From: Bacteroidales bacterium
Lineage (GTDB): Bacteria > Bacteroidota > Bacteroidia > Bacteroidales > UBA3663
Direction of reading: 5' to 3'
Length of the DNA stretch: 52,819 nucleotides
Assembly: GCA_017548545.1 (NCBI GenBank)
Contig: JAFYZW010000137.1
Coordinates: 1 to 52,819 of the forward strand
A model generated the notes under the pieces. That model did no database searches. It saw only the letters and a program-made list of their open reading frames with translations, and was not told the DNA's origin. A program made the position numbers and the translations under genes. Of the stretch, positions 36,017-45,320 are shown piece after piece. Position 1 is the stretch's first letter; the number at the start of each line of letters is the position of its first letter.

Positions 36017-36685
36017 ATGAAAATCATCTGTGTGGGCATGAACTATGCCAAGCATAACGAGGAACTGAAGCACACCTTGACACAAACCCAAGGCGTGAAA
36101 GTAGGCATGCCTCACTCGCCTCACGACGAAAGTGGCATCACCCTCTTCCTCAAACCTGACACCGCACTCACCCGCCCCGACTGGCCTTTCTTTGTGCCCG
36201 ATTGGAGCAAACAGATTGATTATGAAACCGAACTAGTGGTTCGCATCAACCGCCTCGGCAAATCCATTCCTGAACGCTTTGCTCACCGCTATTATGACGA
36301 GATAACCCTTGGCATCGACTTCACGGCACGCGACATCCAGCGACAGTTGTCGCAGAAAGGCTTGCCTTGGGAGATAGCCAAAGGGTTTGATGGCGCAGCT
36401 TACTGTGGACAGCAATGGCTCCGTCTTTCCGAAATGTCGGGCAAGAATGTGCAGGACCTTCACTTCGAGATGCAACTCAACGGCGAGACACGCCAAGTAG
36501 GCTGGACGGGCGACATGATTCACACCGTCGATCAAATCATCGCCTACGCCAGCCAATTCTATTTGCTCAAGACCGGCGACCTCATCTTCACCGGCACACC
36601 AGCAGGAGTGGGCAGCGTCAAGGAGGGCGACATCATTACAGCGCAACTCGAAGGCATAGACGTGCTGAACTGCAGGTGCAAATGA
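36017..36685 (+). CDS. Fumarylacetoacetate hydrolase-family protein
   Basis: A 222-residue cytoplasmic FAH-domain protein starting MKIICVGMNYAKHNEE. The family's metal site is visible in DYETELVVRI and the conserved GIDFTARDIQ, with LIFTGTPAGVGSVKEGD at the C-terminus. Bacterial relatives include acylpyruvases, oxaloacetate decarboxylases or tautomerases and 2-hydroxyhepta-2,4-diene-1,7-dioate isomerases. The sequence does not decide between them. It is 37 bp downstream of the RNase H gene and probably co-transcribed. Confidence 0.88.
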   Translation: MKIICVGMNYAKHNEELKHTLTQTQGVKVGMPHSPHDESGITLFLKPDTALTRPDWPFFVPDWSKQIDYETELVVRINRLGKSIPERFAHRYYDEITLGIDFTARDIQRQLSQKGLPWEIAKGFDGAAYCGQQWLRLSEMSGKNVQDLHFEMQLNGETRQVGWTGDMIHTVDQIIAYASQFYLLKTGDLIFTGTPAGVGSVKEGDIITAQLEGIDVLNCRCK

Positions 36686-36715
36686 TAGGTTCAAAATAAC
36701 GTATGATTACGGGCG

Positions 36716-36811
36716 CCCGCGCAAATACTCGCGCGGAGGCTCGCGCAAATGTTCGTGTGGAGGCTCGCGCAAATGTTCGTGTGGAGGCTCGTGCGGAGGC
36801 TCGCATACAGG
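36716..36811. repeat. Eight-copy 12-bp tandem repeat, G/C-rich
   Basis: Eight consecutive 12-bp units run from 36716. Most are of the two alternating types CTCGCGCAAATG and TTCGTGTGGAGG, with hybrids such as CTCGCGCGGAGG. They occupy the first third of the 313-bp gap 36686-36998 between the FAH gene and porU. The remaining 190 bp is A/T-rich and has only a weak -7-like TATTGTTG at 36974-36981. The minus strand is open across it, coding a tetrapeptide repeat, but I see no reason to call a gene. Confidence 0.85.
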
Positions 36812-36998
36812 CATGTTCCTATTATGTTTAAAATAAAATAAGATAAGACTCATAAATAGAGAGAGACGAATTCTCAATCTTTCTTTCAGACCTCCTTCCA
36901 AGATCCCTTTCCCCAAACGATTGTTTTTTCTAGAAAATTGCATTTTTAGACAATAAATTGAAGAAATTCGCGTTATTGTTGCAGTTAAAAGCGCGACT

Positions 36999-39900
36999 AT
37001 GAGAATAAATTATATTCTGATGGCATCTTTGTTGATGCTTTGCATACAGAGCGTGCAGGCTTCCTCAGTAGGTCTGCACACCTTTACTGCATCGTCCAAG
37101 CTTGCCACAGGAACATGGACTAAGATTTCACTCGACGGCACAGAGGACGGCATCTACCAGATCACCTACGACCAACTTACCAAGATGGGGTTCACCAATC
37201 CCGAGCAAGTAGGTGTTTTTGGATTCGGAGGCTATCCATTGAACGAAGCCGTGAACTCCATCCATGTCGATGATCTACCCGAGGTCGCCACCTATCACGA
37301 CTCGGATAATCGCCGTATCCTATTTTATGGTCAAGGCACCATTCGCTGGGATTACAACACGACACGCGGCTTCATGCAGCGATGGAACACTTACGACACC
37401 AAGGCCTATTACTTCCTGCATCAAAAGTCCGACGAAGCACCCATCGTAATGAAGGAACTGGCAGCCGACCTCGGACAACCATCAGAAAAGGTCACCCAAT
37501 ATGATGTTCATTGGGCACACGAGAACAATCTCATCAACTTGGGGCAAACTGGTCGTGAAAAGTACGGCGAGTCGTTCATCAGTAACCGTGTCCAGACCTT
37601 CGACTTCGAAAGCGTGGATCCCGGCACTTTGCGTGTCACAACCAACTTCATCGTCGATGCCATCGAGAGTTCCACTTATTCCGTGACGGTCAATGGCACC
37701 TTGCTCGGGACAAGCACCATCGTCCGCAAAACCAACGACTATGCTTTTGCCAACGAGAATACGATGGACAAGGAGCTGTCGCTCGAAGAATCGACAGGTC
37801 TCAGCGTCACGGTGACATATAATCCGCCAGCGGGGTCCACTCCCTCCGTCGCGCGACTCAACTACATCCGCGTTCAAGCCAAACGTAACTTTTCCAAGCC
37901 CAGCAATTTCGAGCTCTTTCGCGCTCGTGCCGCCTACAACAATGTGGTGCAATATGAGCTTGGCAATGCCGTTGACGAAGATGTCCAAGTGTGGGATGTG
38001 ACGCATCCATGCGATGTAAAGCATCAGCTCGTATCGGCCAGCAACAGTTTCACTCCCGACAAGGCTGGCATTCGCGAATACGCCTTGGTCAATGTGAAAT
38101 CCTCAGGATTCAAGGGCATTGTCAATGAAGGCACCGTGGGCAATCAGAACCTCCACGCTCTGCCCATGACCAACATGGTGATAGTTGTGGCCCCTGCATA
38201 TCTTAGCCAGGCAGAACAACTTGCCGAATACCGTCGCAACAACGATGGCCTGCACGTCACCATTGTCACACCGGAAACCATTTATAACGAGTTCTCATCG
38301 GGTAAGCAAGATGTCACAGCCATCCGCCTATTCATGAAGATGTTCTACGATCGCTGGAATGGCTCGGCCAACAGCGGGCTGGATAGTCTTGCAGACAATA
38401 CTCGACGTGAGCCGCTCTACCTCCTCCTTTGGGGTGATGGATACTACGACAACCACGCTATCGACCGCAATTACTACCTGCCCAGCTACGAGACCGAAGC
38501 ATCGCTCGTCGAAACATCTTCCTGTGTCTGTGACGATTACTTCGGGTTCCTCGACGATGGTGAAGGCGGCAACCTCGATAATAACCAGCGCTACACAATC
38601 TCGCGCGATGCCTTGGACATCGGCATTGGTCGTCTACCAGTGAGTTCGATCGAGATGTCGAACAACGTGCTCGCCAAGATCATCAACTACGGCAACAACG
38701 CTTATCTCGGTACCTGGAAGAACCGTCTCTGTTTCCTTAGTGACGACGACAAGGCTGGCGATTCGTTCAACTGCCACGTGAAGCACAATGACCAACTGGT
38801 CAACACACTGCAGAAAGCCAACCACAATGAATTCGTCTTCCAGAAAATCTATCTGCCCGCCTACAAGCAGACCGAAAGTGCCTCAGGCACCGACTACCCC
38901 GATGCGAAGAAAGAATTCAACGAGGCTTTGAAGCAAGGTGTGCTCATGGTGAATTATGCTGGACACGGCAATACTACAGCCATCACCAACGAAAACATGA
39001 TGACTTCGGCTGCTGCCCAGGAACTCAACAACAAGCACCTGCCCGTGTGGGTTACCGCATCGTGCGACGTTTCGCGTTGGGACGAGGACGGCATCTCGAT
39101 GGGCGAATGTCTGCTCCTCAATCCCAATGGTGGTGCCATTGCCATGCTTTCGACTGTGCGCGTGGTTTATGCTCAGCAAAACCTTCTACTCAACACTGCC
39201 ATCATCGACAACATCTTCAACCGCTTCAGCGATGGTACTCGCTACCGACTGGGCGACATTATCAAGGCAGCGAAGATTGAACTTGGTTCCGACTATAACA
39301 AACTGAACTTCTGCCTCCTGGGCGATCCATCATTGACACTCGCCTATCCCGAGCAACAGATCAAGATCACCCACATTAATGGCGTTCCCACCGAAAATGC
39401 CAATGAGGTCTTCCAACTCCAGACACTCAGCAAGGTCACCGTCAGTGGACACGTCCTGAAGACTGGTAGCGAGACCGAAGTCGACACCTCCTTCAACGGA
39501 CTGCTTTACCCCACATTCTACGATGCGCTCGACACTCTCACCGCCGATAAGGGCTACGTGCAGGATGAAGCTCCCGTCTATTCATTCACCACTCGCACCA
39601 AGAAGGCATTCTCTGGACGTAGCGAAATCACAAATGGCCAATTCGAGTTCTCGTTTACCGTCCCAATCGACATCAGCTATAGCGAGAATCTTGGTTTGGC
39701 CAACCTCTATGCTGCCAGTGAGAACAGTGATGAGGCCTCGGGGTTCTACGACAATTACCATCTAGTCAGCTCTGATGATTACGTCATCTCCGATACCGAA
39801 GGGCCGATCATCAAGCAACTCTTCCTCAACGATAACACATGGACTGATGGCAGTGTGGTGAATGCAACCCCCTATTTCTTCGCCGAAGTACAGGATGATG

Positions 39901-40538
39901 GAGGTTTCAATGCTACTGGTAACACCGTAGGCCATGATATTGTGCTAACTATCCGCTGCACCAGCAATCTACTGCTGGCCAGCGAACAGCATACACTCAA
40001 CAATTACTTCACCACCTACACCAACGACCCAACAACGGGCAATGTTCAATACAGCATACCCGCCCTTGAGGACGGCACATACGAAGCCACCTTCCGTGTT
40101 TGGGACGTCTATAACAACCCTACTACCCGAAAGTTCACTTTCACTGTCCTCAACGAGACAGCACCCGAAGCAGTTGTCGTACAAGCATATCCCTGTCCGG
40201 CCAAGACGGGCGATACGGTCACCTTCCGTGTCCTTCACAACAGACCCGAATCGGCACAAAGCATCACCTTGCAGGTATATACCCAGACTGGTTACAAGGT
40301 CTATGAAACTACTGCATCCTCCAGTTCGGCAAGCAAGGTCTATGCATTCAGTATGGACAACCCGACGATGCTCAACAACGCCATCAATGCCGATGAGACC
40401 TCAAACTTCATGGGATCAGCGGCCATCGAGTGGAGTTCACCCAACCTCCGTCCGGGATTCTATCTCTATCGTGTCTTCCTGTCGAGCGACGGCAGCACCG
40501 AAATCTCGAAGAGCAAACTGCTGATGGTTAATCCTTGA
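36999..40538 (+). CDS. porU: Type IX secretion system sortase PorU
   Basis: An 1179-residue cell-surface C25-family cysteine protease related to gingipains. In Porphyromonas PorU cuts the C-terminal signal from type IX substrates and attaches them to A-LPS. The signal peptide ends near VQASS. The N-terminal beta region (DGIYQITYDQLTKMGF) is typical of PorU. The catalytic dyad is predicted as His656 in NYAGHGNTT and Cys689 in VTASCDVSRWD. After the protease domain come immunoglobulin-like beta domains and a short C-terminal element (PGFYLYRVFLSSDGSTEISK). The length fits PorU. The porV gene follows by 117 bp, as often seen. The -7 region upstream is poor, so its promoter is not assigned. Confidence 0.95.
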   Translation: MRINYILMASLLMLCIQSVQASSVGLHTFTASSKLATGTWTKISLDGTEDGIYQITYDQLTKMGFTNPEQVGVFGFGGYPLNEAVNSIHVDDLPEVATYHDSDNRRILFYGQGTIRWDYNTTRGFMQRWNTYDTKAYYFLHQKSDEAPIVMKELAADLGQPSEKVTQYDVHWAHENNLINLGQTGREKYGESFISNRVQTFDFESVDPGTLRVTTNFIVDAIESSTYSVTVNGTLLGTSTIVRKTNDYAFANENTMDKELSLEESTGLSVTVTYNPPAGSTPSVARLNYIRVQAKRNFSKPSNFELFRARAAYNNVVQYELGNAVDEDVQVWDVTHPCDVKHQLVSASNSFTPDKAGIREYALVNVKSSGFKGIVNEGTVGNQNLHALPMTNMVIVVAPAYLSQAEQLAEYRRNNDGLHVTIVTPETIYNEFSSGKQDVTAIRLFMKMFYDRWNGSANSGLDSLADNTRREPLYLLLWGDGYYDNHAIDRNYYLPSYETEASLVETSSCVCDDYFGFLDDGEGGNLDNNQRYTISRDALDIGIGRLPVSSIEMSNNVLAKIINYGNNAYLGTWKNRLCFLSDDDKAGDSFNCHVKHNDQLVNTLQKANHNEFVFQKIYLPAYKQTESASGTDYPDAKKEFNEALKQGVLMVNYAGHGNTTAITNENMMTSAAAQELNNKHLPVWVTASCDVSRWDEDGISMGECLLLNPNGGAIAMLSTVRVVYAQQNLLLNTAIIDNIFNRFSDGTRYRLGDIIKAAKIELGSDYNKLNFCLLGDPSLTLAYPEQQIKITHINGVPTENANEVFQLQTLSKVTVSGHVLKTGSETEVDTSFNGLLYPTFYDALDTLTADKGYVQDEAPVYSFTTRTKKAFSGRSEITNGQFEFSFTVPIDISYSENLGLANLYAASENSDEASGFYDNYHLVSSDDYVISDTEGPIIKQLFLNDNTWTDGSVVNATPYFFAEVQDDGGFNATGNTVGHDIVLTIRCTSNLLLASEQHTLNNYFTTYTNDPTTGNVQYSIPALEDGTYEATFRVWDVYNNPTTRKFTFTVLNETAPEAVVVQAYPCPAKTGDTVTFRVLHNRPESAQSITLQVYTQTGYKVYETTASSSSASKVYAFSMDNPTMLNNAINADETSNFMGSAAIEWSSPNLRPGFYLYRVFLSSDGSTEISKSKLLMVNP

Positions 40539-40655
40539 CAGCAACTAAAGGCGAGTGTTCCCTTCTACCCCTGCCCATGTGAAGGAAACGTCCCTTTCAC
40601 TCCCCTTTAAAAACTCTTTTACTCCCCTTTAATTCCCCTTTTACTACAATAATAA

Positions 40656-41843
40656 ATGAAGCGAATCATTGCACTGACACTGACAGCTGGCCTTTCACTC
40701 TCTGCCCTTGCACAAGTCGATAAGGAAAGAGCCGAAAACAACCCCTACAACCCTCTCAACCCAGCCATGATGTCGCTGGGCATCGCCCCTGACGCACGAG
40801 GAGGCGGTATGGGGGATGTGGGCGCAGCAACCGACCCTGATGAAGTGAGCCAGTTCTGGAACCCAGCTAAGTATGCATTTGCCTACAGCCGTTGCGGGTT
40901 GTCGCTCAATTACACCCCGTGGTTGCGCAAAATCGTGAGCGGCATCAACCTGATGAATGCCGCAGGATACTACAAGTTCGGTTATGACGACAATCAGGCA
41001 GTATCGGCCTCATTGACTTACTTCAGTCTCGGTGAGGTGACAGCCTACAACAGTGAGGGCGTCGAAGTACAAGTCATCAACCCGATGGAAATGGCGCTCG
41101 ATGTGGGTTATTCGCGCATGTTGAGCGAGAACTTCTCGATGGGTGTTGTCTTTCGCTATCTGCATTCAGCGATGACCTACACCGACAACGACAACAAGCC
41201 CGACAATACCTTCTCAGCCGACATCGCAGCCTATTATGAAGCATATCCACAGATTGGCTACAACGAATGCAAGTGGGCTTGGGGTCTCAACATCTCCAAT
41301 ATCGGCGGTAAGGTGAGTTACGATGGAGGAACCACCTCGCAGTTCCTGCCCACCAAGGCACGTCTCGGCACGTCGTTCACCTTCCCCATCGACGATTACA
41401 ACCTATTCACTATCAACGCCGATGCCGACAAGTATCTCATTCCTACAGCCCCAAAACGCGACCACTACAACGACGAACAGGTCTATCAGGATGCTCTTCG
41501 CGATTACTACGACATGAACGGCTTCACGGGCATTTTCAAGTCGTTTAACGATGCGCCACGCGGCATGAAGGAAGAGCTCGAAGAAATAAGTTGGGGCGTA
41601 GGTGCCGAATATACCTACGACCGCCGTTTCTTCCTCCGTGCTGGCTACCACTTCGAACATGAGAACAAAGGTGGTCGAAAGTATTTCACCTTTGGTGCCG
41701 GCATCGCACTCAACGTCTTCCACATCGATGCATCGTACGTTCTCTCTAGCGAACAGACCTCAGCCCTCGACCAGACACTGCGTTTCAGCCTTGGTTTCGA
41801 CCTCGAAGGATTGCGCGACATCATGGGTGGTCGCCGACGCTAA
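40656..41843 (+). CDS. porV: Type IX secretion outer-membrane protein PorV (LptO)
   Basis: A 395-residue FadL-like beta-barrel with signal peptide MKRIIALTLTAGLSLSALAQ. The N-terminal hallmark NPAMMSLGIAPDARGGGMGD and the GAATDPDEVSQFWNPAKYAF stretch identify PorV. It shuttles type IX cargo from the translocon to the attachment complex with PorU and carries the C-terminal signal. The 117-bp gap after porU contains loosely repeated pyrimidine-rich blocks (ACTCCCCTTTAA-like, about 40599-40643) and no consensus promoter. The start is fixed by the signal peptide. Confidence 0.95.
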   Translation: MKRIIALTLTAGLSLSALAQVDKERAENNPYNPLNPAMMSLGIAPDARGGGMGDVGAATDPDEVSQFWNPAKYAFAYSRCGLSLNYTPWLRKIVSGINLMNAAGYYKFGYDDNQAVSASLTYFSLGEVTAYNSEGVEVQVINPMEMALDVGYSRMLSENFSMGVVFRYLHSAMTYTDNDNKPDNTFSADIAAYYEAYPQIGYNECKWAWGLNISNIGGKVSYDGGTTSQFLPTKARLGTSFTFPIDDYNLFTINADADKYLIPTAPKRDHYNDEQVYQDALRDYYDMNGFTGIFKSFNDAPRGMKEELEEISWGVGAEYTYDRRFFLRAGYHFEHENKGGRKYFTFGAGIALNVFHIDASYVLSSEQTSALDQTLRFSLGFDLEGLRDIMGGRRR

Positions 41844-41854
41844 ACCCTAACATT

Positions 41855-42922
41855 ATGCACTCTTTTACAGACTATATACCCCACATCATCGCACCTGAGC
41901 TATTGGCCCAGGCGCGAGTTTTCATTGATACCCACGACAAGTTTGTCATTACTGCCCACTTCTCACCCGACGGCGACGCTATCGGCTCCGTGCTTGGCAT
42001 GAAACAATATCTCGAGGCCAAGGGCAAGGAGGCTAAAGTCGTGCTCAATGATGCTCCAGGTAACAATCTGTCGTTCATCCCAGGCTATCGAAGCGACGTC
42101 ATCGTCTTTGATAACCAGAACGACGGTTCACCATCACAGCGCGACGAAGCCATCCGCGCTATCGATGAGAGTGATGCAATGATCTGTCTCGACTTCAACA
42201 CTGCATCACGCATGGGAGGCATGAAGGATATCTGGATAAAACATCCAGCCCCAAAACTCCTCATCGACCATCATCTAGGTCCCGAATTGGGCCAATTCGA
42301 CATCTGTATCTCGCATCCGGAGCTGGCCGCCACCTGCGAACTCGTCTATCGATTCATTCTCGAGTTGGGTGACGACCATTTGCTCAACAAGCAGATTGCC
42401 ACCTCGCTCTTTTGCGGACTGATGACCGACACCGGATGGTTCATTTTCAACTCCAACCGTCCCGAGTTTCACCTTGTCATGGCACGCCTCATGATGGAGG
42501 ATGTCGATCGCGAGAACATTATCAAGGAGAGCCATGTTGTGCCTGAGCGGAAGCTTCGTCTTGAAGGTTATCTGATCAATCAGAAACTGCACGTTGTACG
42601 CGAACACAAAGCCGCCTACATGTCGCTCAGCCTGAGCGAATGCCGTCGTTATGGCCACCAAAAGGGCGATAGTGAAGGGTATGTCAACGACCCATTGGAC
42701 ATCGAGGGTGTGCAGGTGAGCGCCTTCTTCCGCGAAGAGAAAAACTTCGTGAAGGTCAGCCTGCGTTCGAAGGGAGAATATCCAGTCAACCTGATTGCTG
42801 AAAAATTCTACAACGGTGGCGGTCATCGCAACGCTGCAGGTGGCGAATTCTATGGTAGTTTGTCACAAGCAGAAGCTATTTTCATCAAAGTACTGCCCCT
42901 TTTCGACAAATATCTGAAATAA
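41855..42922 (+). CDS. nrnA: DHH/DHHA1 phosphoesterase, NrnA-like
   Basis: A 355-residue cytoplasmic enzyme of the DHH family. NrnA-type members degrade 2-5 nt RNAs (nanoRNase) and may dephosphorylate pAp. The DHH core shows AHFSPDGDAIGS (motif I), CLDFNTASRMG (motif II) and LLIDHHLGP (motif III, DHH). The DHHA1 domain carries GGGHRNAAGG. The gene starts 12 bp after porV, so it is probably in the same transcript. Alternative roles such as c-di-AMP or c-di-GMP product clearance are possible for the family. Confidence 0.92.
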   Translation: MHSFTDYIPHIIAPELLAQARVFIDTHDKFVITAHFSPDGDAIGSVLGMKQYLEAKGKEAKVVLNDAPGNNLSFIPGYRSDVIVFDNQNDGSPSQRDEAIRAIDESDAMICLDFNTASRMGGMKDIWIKHPAPKLLIDHHLGPELGQFDICISHPELAATCELVYRFILELGDDHLLNKQIATSLFCGLMTDTGWFIFNSNRPEFHLVMARLMMEDVDRENIIKESHVVPERKLRLEGYLINQKLHVVREHKAAYMSLSLSECRRYGHQKGDSEGYVNDPLDIEGVQVSAFFREEKNFVKVSLRSKGEYPVNLIAEKFYNGGGHRNAAGGEFYGSLSQAEAIFIKVLPLFDKYLK

Positions 42923-42923
42923 A

Positions 42924-42955
42924 TTTGGTGAATAGAAAAAAAATCCGTATCTTTG
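42924..42955 (+). promoter_or_regulatory. Promoter of the DUF4827-glmM unit
   Basis: TTTG (42924-42927) and TATCTTTG (42948-42955) are 20 bp apart, a full consensus match. It starts 2 bp after the nrnA stop codon and lies 22 bp upstream of the lipoprotein start. That separates this unit from porU-porV-nrnA. Confidence 0.85.
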
Positions 42956-42976
42956 CCGCCCATTAAAGGACATAAT

Positions 42977-43735
42977 ATGAAGAAACTTCTTTACATCCTC
43001 TGTGTTTCTCTTTGCGCGGCAGTTTTTGCTGCATGTTCAGACACCCAGACTTACGCCGACCTTGTCGAGAATGAGGAGAACAGCATCAACTACCTGATCG
43101 CAACAGAGAATCTAGACGTTATCTCCATCAACGAAGAGACGATGGAGAACTGGACCGATTACGTGCTCAAGGACAGTATCAGTCCGGCGGAATATCTGAA
43201 ACTCGGCCAATGGTACACTGTGACCGAAGGCTACTTCAAGCGTCTCTATTTCCGTATCAACGACTGGGGCACAGGTTTTCACCGCTGGCAGGCTTGGAAG
43301 GCATACAACGACAGCCTCACCGACCACCTTTCGCCGCGTGTAAAACCAGATTCCGTATCTTTCTACGACAACAAGGTCGTCTCAGGCAGCTACGTCCTCG
43401 TACGCTATGACAGCCTTTTCCTAATGACCGATTCGCTCGACATTCATTCCGACACGCCTGCCGACAATCTCAATCCTTACAGTTATAAGATCATCTTCGG
43501 CTGGAATGAAGCTTATTATGCCACATCATACTACTCCTATGCCATGGGGTCAAGTTCATCGTATGCCTGCACTAGCGGTGGTTTGGCTTTCCCTTTGCGT
43601 TACTTGTGGTACGACAGCAGTGTTTCGCTCATTGTGCCGTTTTCGCTCATCGACAGTGAATACAGCAGCTATTATTACACTTTCTACTACGGCAATGTGA
43701 AATACACAAAGCCAAATTATCTACCGGAGGAATAA
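42977..43735 (+). CDS. DUF4827-like lipoprotein
   Basis: A 252-residue lipoprotein with signal MKKLLYILCVSLCAAVFAAC. The start at 42977 was chosen over the frame-open 42953 because it gives the signal peptide and follows the promoter. The mature protein begins SDTQTYADLVENEENSINYL, a pattern I associate with the DUF4827 proteins next to glmM in Bacteroidales, which are thought to have an FKBP-like fold. The C-terminus is rich in Tyr and Ser. No catalytic residues can be named. The function is unknown. It precedes glmM by 60 bp, and that gap has a loosely repeated GAACCC-type sequence. Confidence 0.75.
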   Translation: MKKLLYILCVSLCAAVFAACSDTQTYADLVENEENSINYLIATENLDVISINEETMENWTDYVLKDSISPAEYLKLGQWYTVTEGYFKRLYFRINDWGTGFHRWQAWKAYNDSLTDHLSPRVKPDSVSFYDNKVVSGSYVLVRYDSLFLMTDSLDIHSDTPADNLNPYSYKIIFGWNEAYYATSYYSYAMGSSSSYACTSGGLAFPLRYLWYDSSVSLIVPFSLIDSEYSSYYYTFYYGNVKYTKPNYLPEE

Positions 43736-43795
43736 GGTTTGAACCCTCTCGAACCCTTCTTTACATTTCAGAACTTTTCAGAACCCCAAAATACA

Positions 43796-45265
43796 ATGAG
43801 TCTGATCAAATCCATTTCTGGCATTCGAGGCACCATCGGCGGCAAGGTCGGTGAAGGCCTCAATCCCCTTGATATTGTAAAGTTTACAGCGGCATACGCC
43901 ACCGTGATTCGTCGCACCACCAAGAACCCCTCGGGCAAGATTGTTGTGGGTCGTGATGCTCGTCTTTCAGGCGAGATGCTTTATCAGTGTGTCAGCGGCA
44001 CCCTCATCGGCATGGGCTTTGATGTCATCAACATCGGTCTGGCTACCACGCCAACCACTGAGATTGCAGTCACTGCCGAAAAAGCCGACGGCGGTATCAT
44101 CCTCACAGCAAGTCACAACCCCATTCAGTGGAATGCGCTCAAGTTGCTTAACAGCGAGGGCGAATTCTTCGACAAGGCCACCGGCGAACAAGTCCTAAAG
44201 ATAGCTGAGGCCGAAGATTTCGACTTCCCAGCCATCACTCCCAAGAATTACACGGGCAAGGAGTCGCAGACTGAATCGTCACCCGATTACGAAGGCAATC
44301 CTCTCGGTCATATCTTCCTCAAGGACTATACTCGTTACCATATCCAAGAGGTCATGAATCTTAAGCTCGTGGATGTTGAAGCCGTCAGGAAAGCACACTT
44401 CCGCGTCGTCTGCGACTGCATCAATTCCATCGGCGGTGTTGTCATTCCCCAGCTGCTCAAAGAACTTGGCGTAGAGGTGATGGAACTCAACTGCCAACCC
44501 ACTGGCAACTTTGCCCACACTCCCGAGCCCATCGTTGCTAACCTCACGGGAATCTCCGACTTCATGAAGTCAGCCTATAAGGACGGACGCCCCTACGACC
44601 TCGGCGTTATCGTTGACCCTGACGTCGATCGTCTCGCGTTCGTACAAGAGACGGGTGAACTGTTCGGCGAAGAATATACCCTCGTGAGCGTAGCCGACTA
44701 CGTGCTGCAGCATACCCCAGGTAATACCTGCTCCAATCTCTCTTCGAGCCGAGCTTTGCGCGATGTTACACGCGCCCGTGGTGGCGAATACAGTGCCGCT
44801 GCTGTGGGCGAGGTGAATGTTGTGACCAAGATGAAGGAGACCAACGCCATCATCGGTGGAGAAGGTAATGGCGGTGTCATCTATCCCGAGTCACACTACG
44901 GTCGTGACGCCCTCGTAGGCGTAGCCCTCTTCCTCACCAATTTGGCCAAACTGCGTGAAGAGAACCCGAAACTCACCGTCAGCCAACTGCGCAAAACCTA
45001 TCCTCCATACGAGATTGCCAAGCAGCGCGTGGACCTCTCACCCGAGATTGATGTCGATGCTATCCTCCTGCGCATGAAGCAGAAATATGAGGGCAAACCA
45101 GGCATCGAGGTTACCGATATCGATGGCGTAAAACTCGACTTTCCTGATCGCTGGGTACATCTCCGCAAGTCCAACACCGAGCCCATCATCCGCATCTATG
45201 CCGAAGCCAGCACCATGGAAGAGGCTCAGAAGACGGCTGATCAGATTAAGGCAGAGATTGGATAA
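43796..45265 (+). CDS. glmM: Phosphoglucosamine mutase
   Basis: A 489-residue alpha-D-phosphohexomutase that converts glucosamine-6-P to glucosamine-1-P for UDP-GlcNAc, and so peptidoglycan and LPS, synthesis. The phosphoserine loop TASHNP places the catalytic Ser at residue 106. The Mg-binding DPDVDR, sugar-binding GEGNGGVIYPESH and phosphate-binding RKSNTEPIIR motifs follow in order. The start was set at 43796 (MSLIKSISGIRGTIGGKVGE); the frame is open for 19 more codons upstream but these look like leader. The GlmM assignment over a general phosphomannomutase rests on its Bacteroidales-like sequence. Confidence 0.92.
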   Translation: MSLIKSISGIRGTIGGKVGEGLNPLDIVKFTAAYATVIRRTTKNPSGKIVVGRDARLSGEMLYQCVSGTLIGMGFDVINIGLATTPTTEIAVTAEKADGGIILTASHNPIQWNALKLLNSEGEFFDKATGEQVLKIAEAEDFDFPAITPKNYTGKESQTESSPDYEGNPLGHIFLKDYTRYHIQEVMNLKLVDVEAVRKAHFRVVCDCINSIGGVVIPQLLKELGVEVMELNCQPTGNFAHTPEPIVANLTGISDFMKSAYKDGRPYDLGVIVDPDVDRLAFVQETGELFGEEYTLVSVADYVLQHTPGNTCSNLSSSRALRDVTRARGGEYSAAAVGEVNVVTKMKETNAIIGGEGNGGVIYPESHYGRDALVGVALFLTNLAKLREENPKLTVSQLRKTYPPYEIAKQRVDLSPEIDVDAILLRMKQKYEGKPGIEVTDIDGVKLDFPDRWVHLRKSNTEPIIRIYAEASTMEEAQKTADQIKAEIG

Positions 45266-45320
45266 TCCAATTCAACGGCATTATTTACTAAAAGTATAAC
45301 CTTATAAAATCTCTGAGAAT

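Noticed and set aside
36707..36943. 78-residue minus-strand ORF with EPPH/EHLR tetrapeptide repeats
   Set aside because: The repeats simply translate the 12-bp DNA array. No promoter, signal or homology is visible and the rest is A/T-rich leader sequence of porU.
36974..36981. TATTGTTG as porU -7 element
   Set aside because: It has one mismatch to TAnnTTTG and no TTTG at the expected distance, so it was not listed as a promoter.
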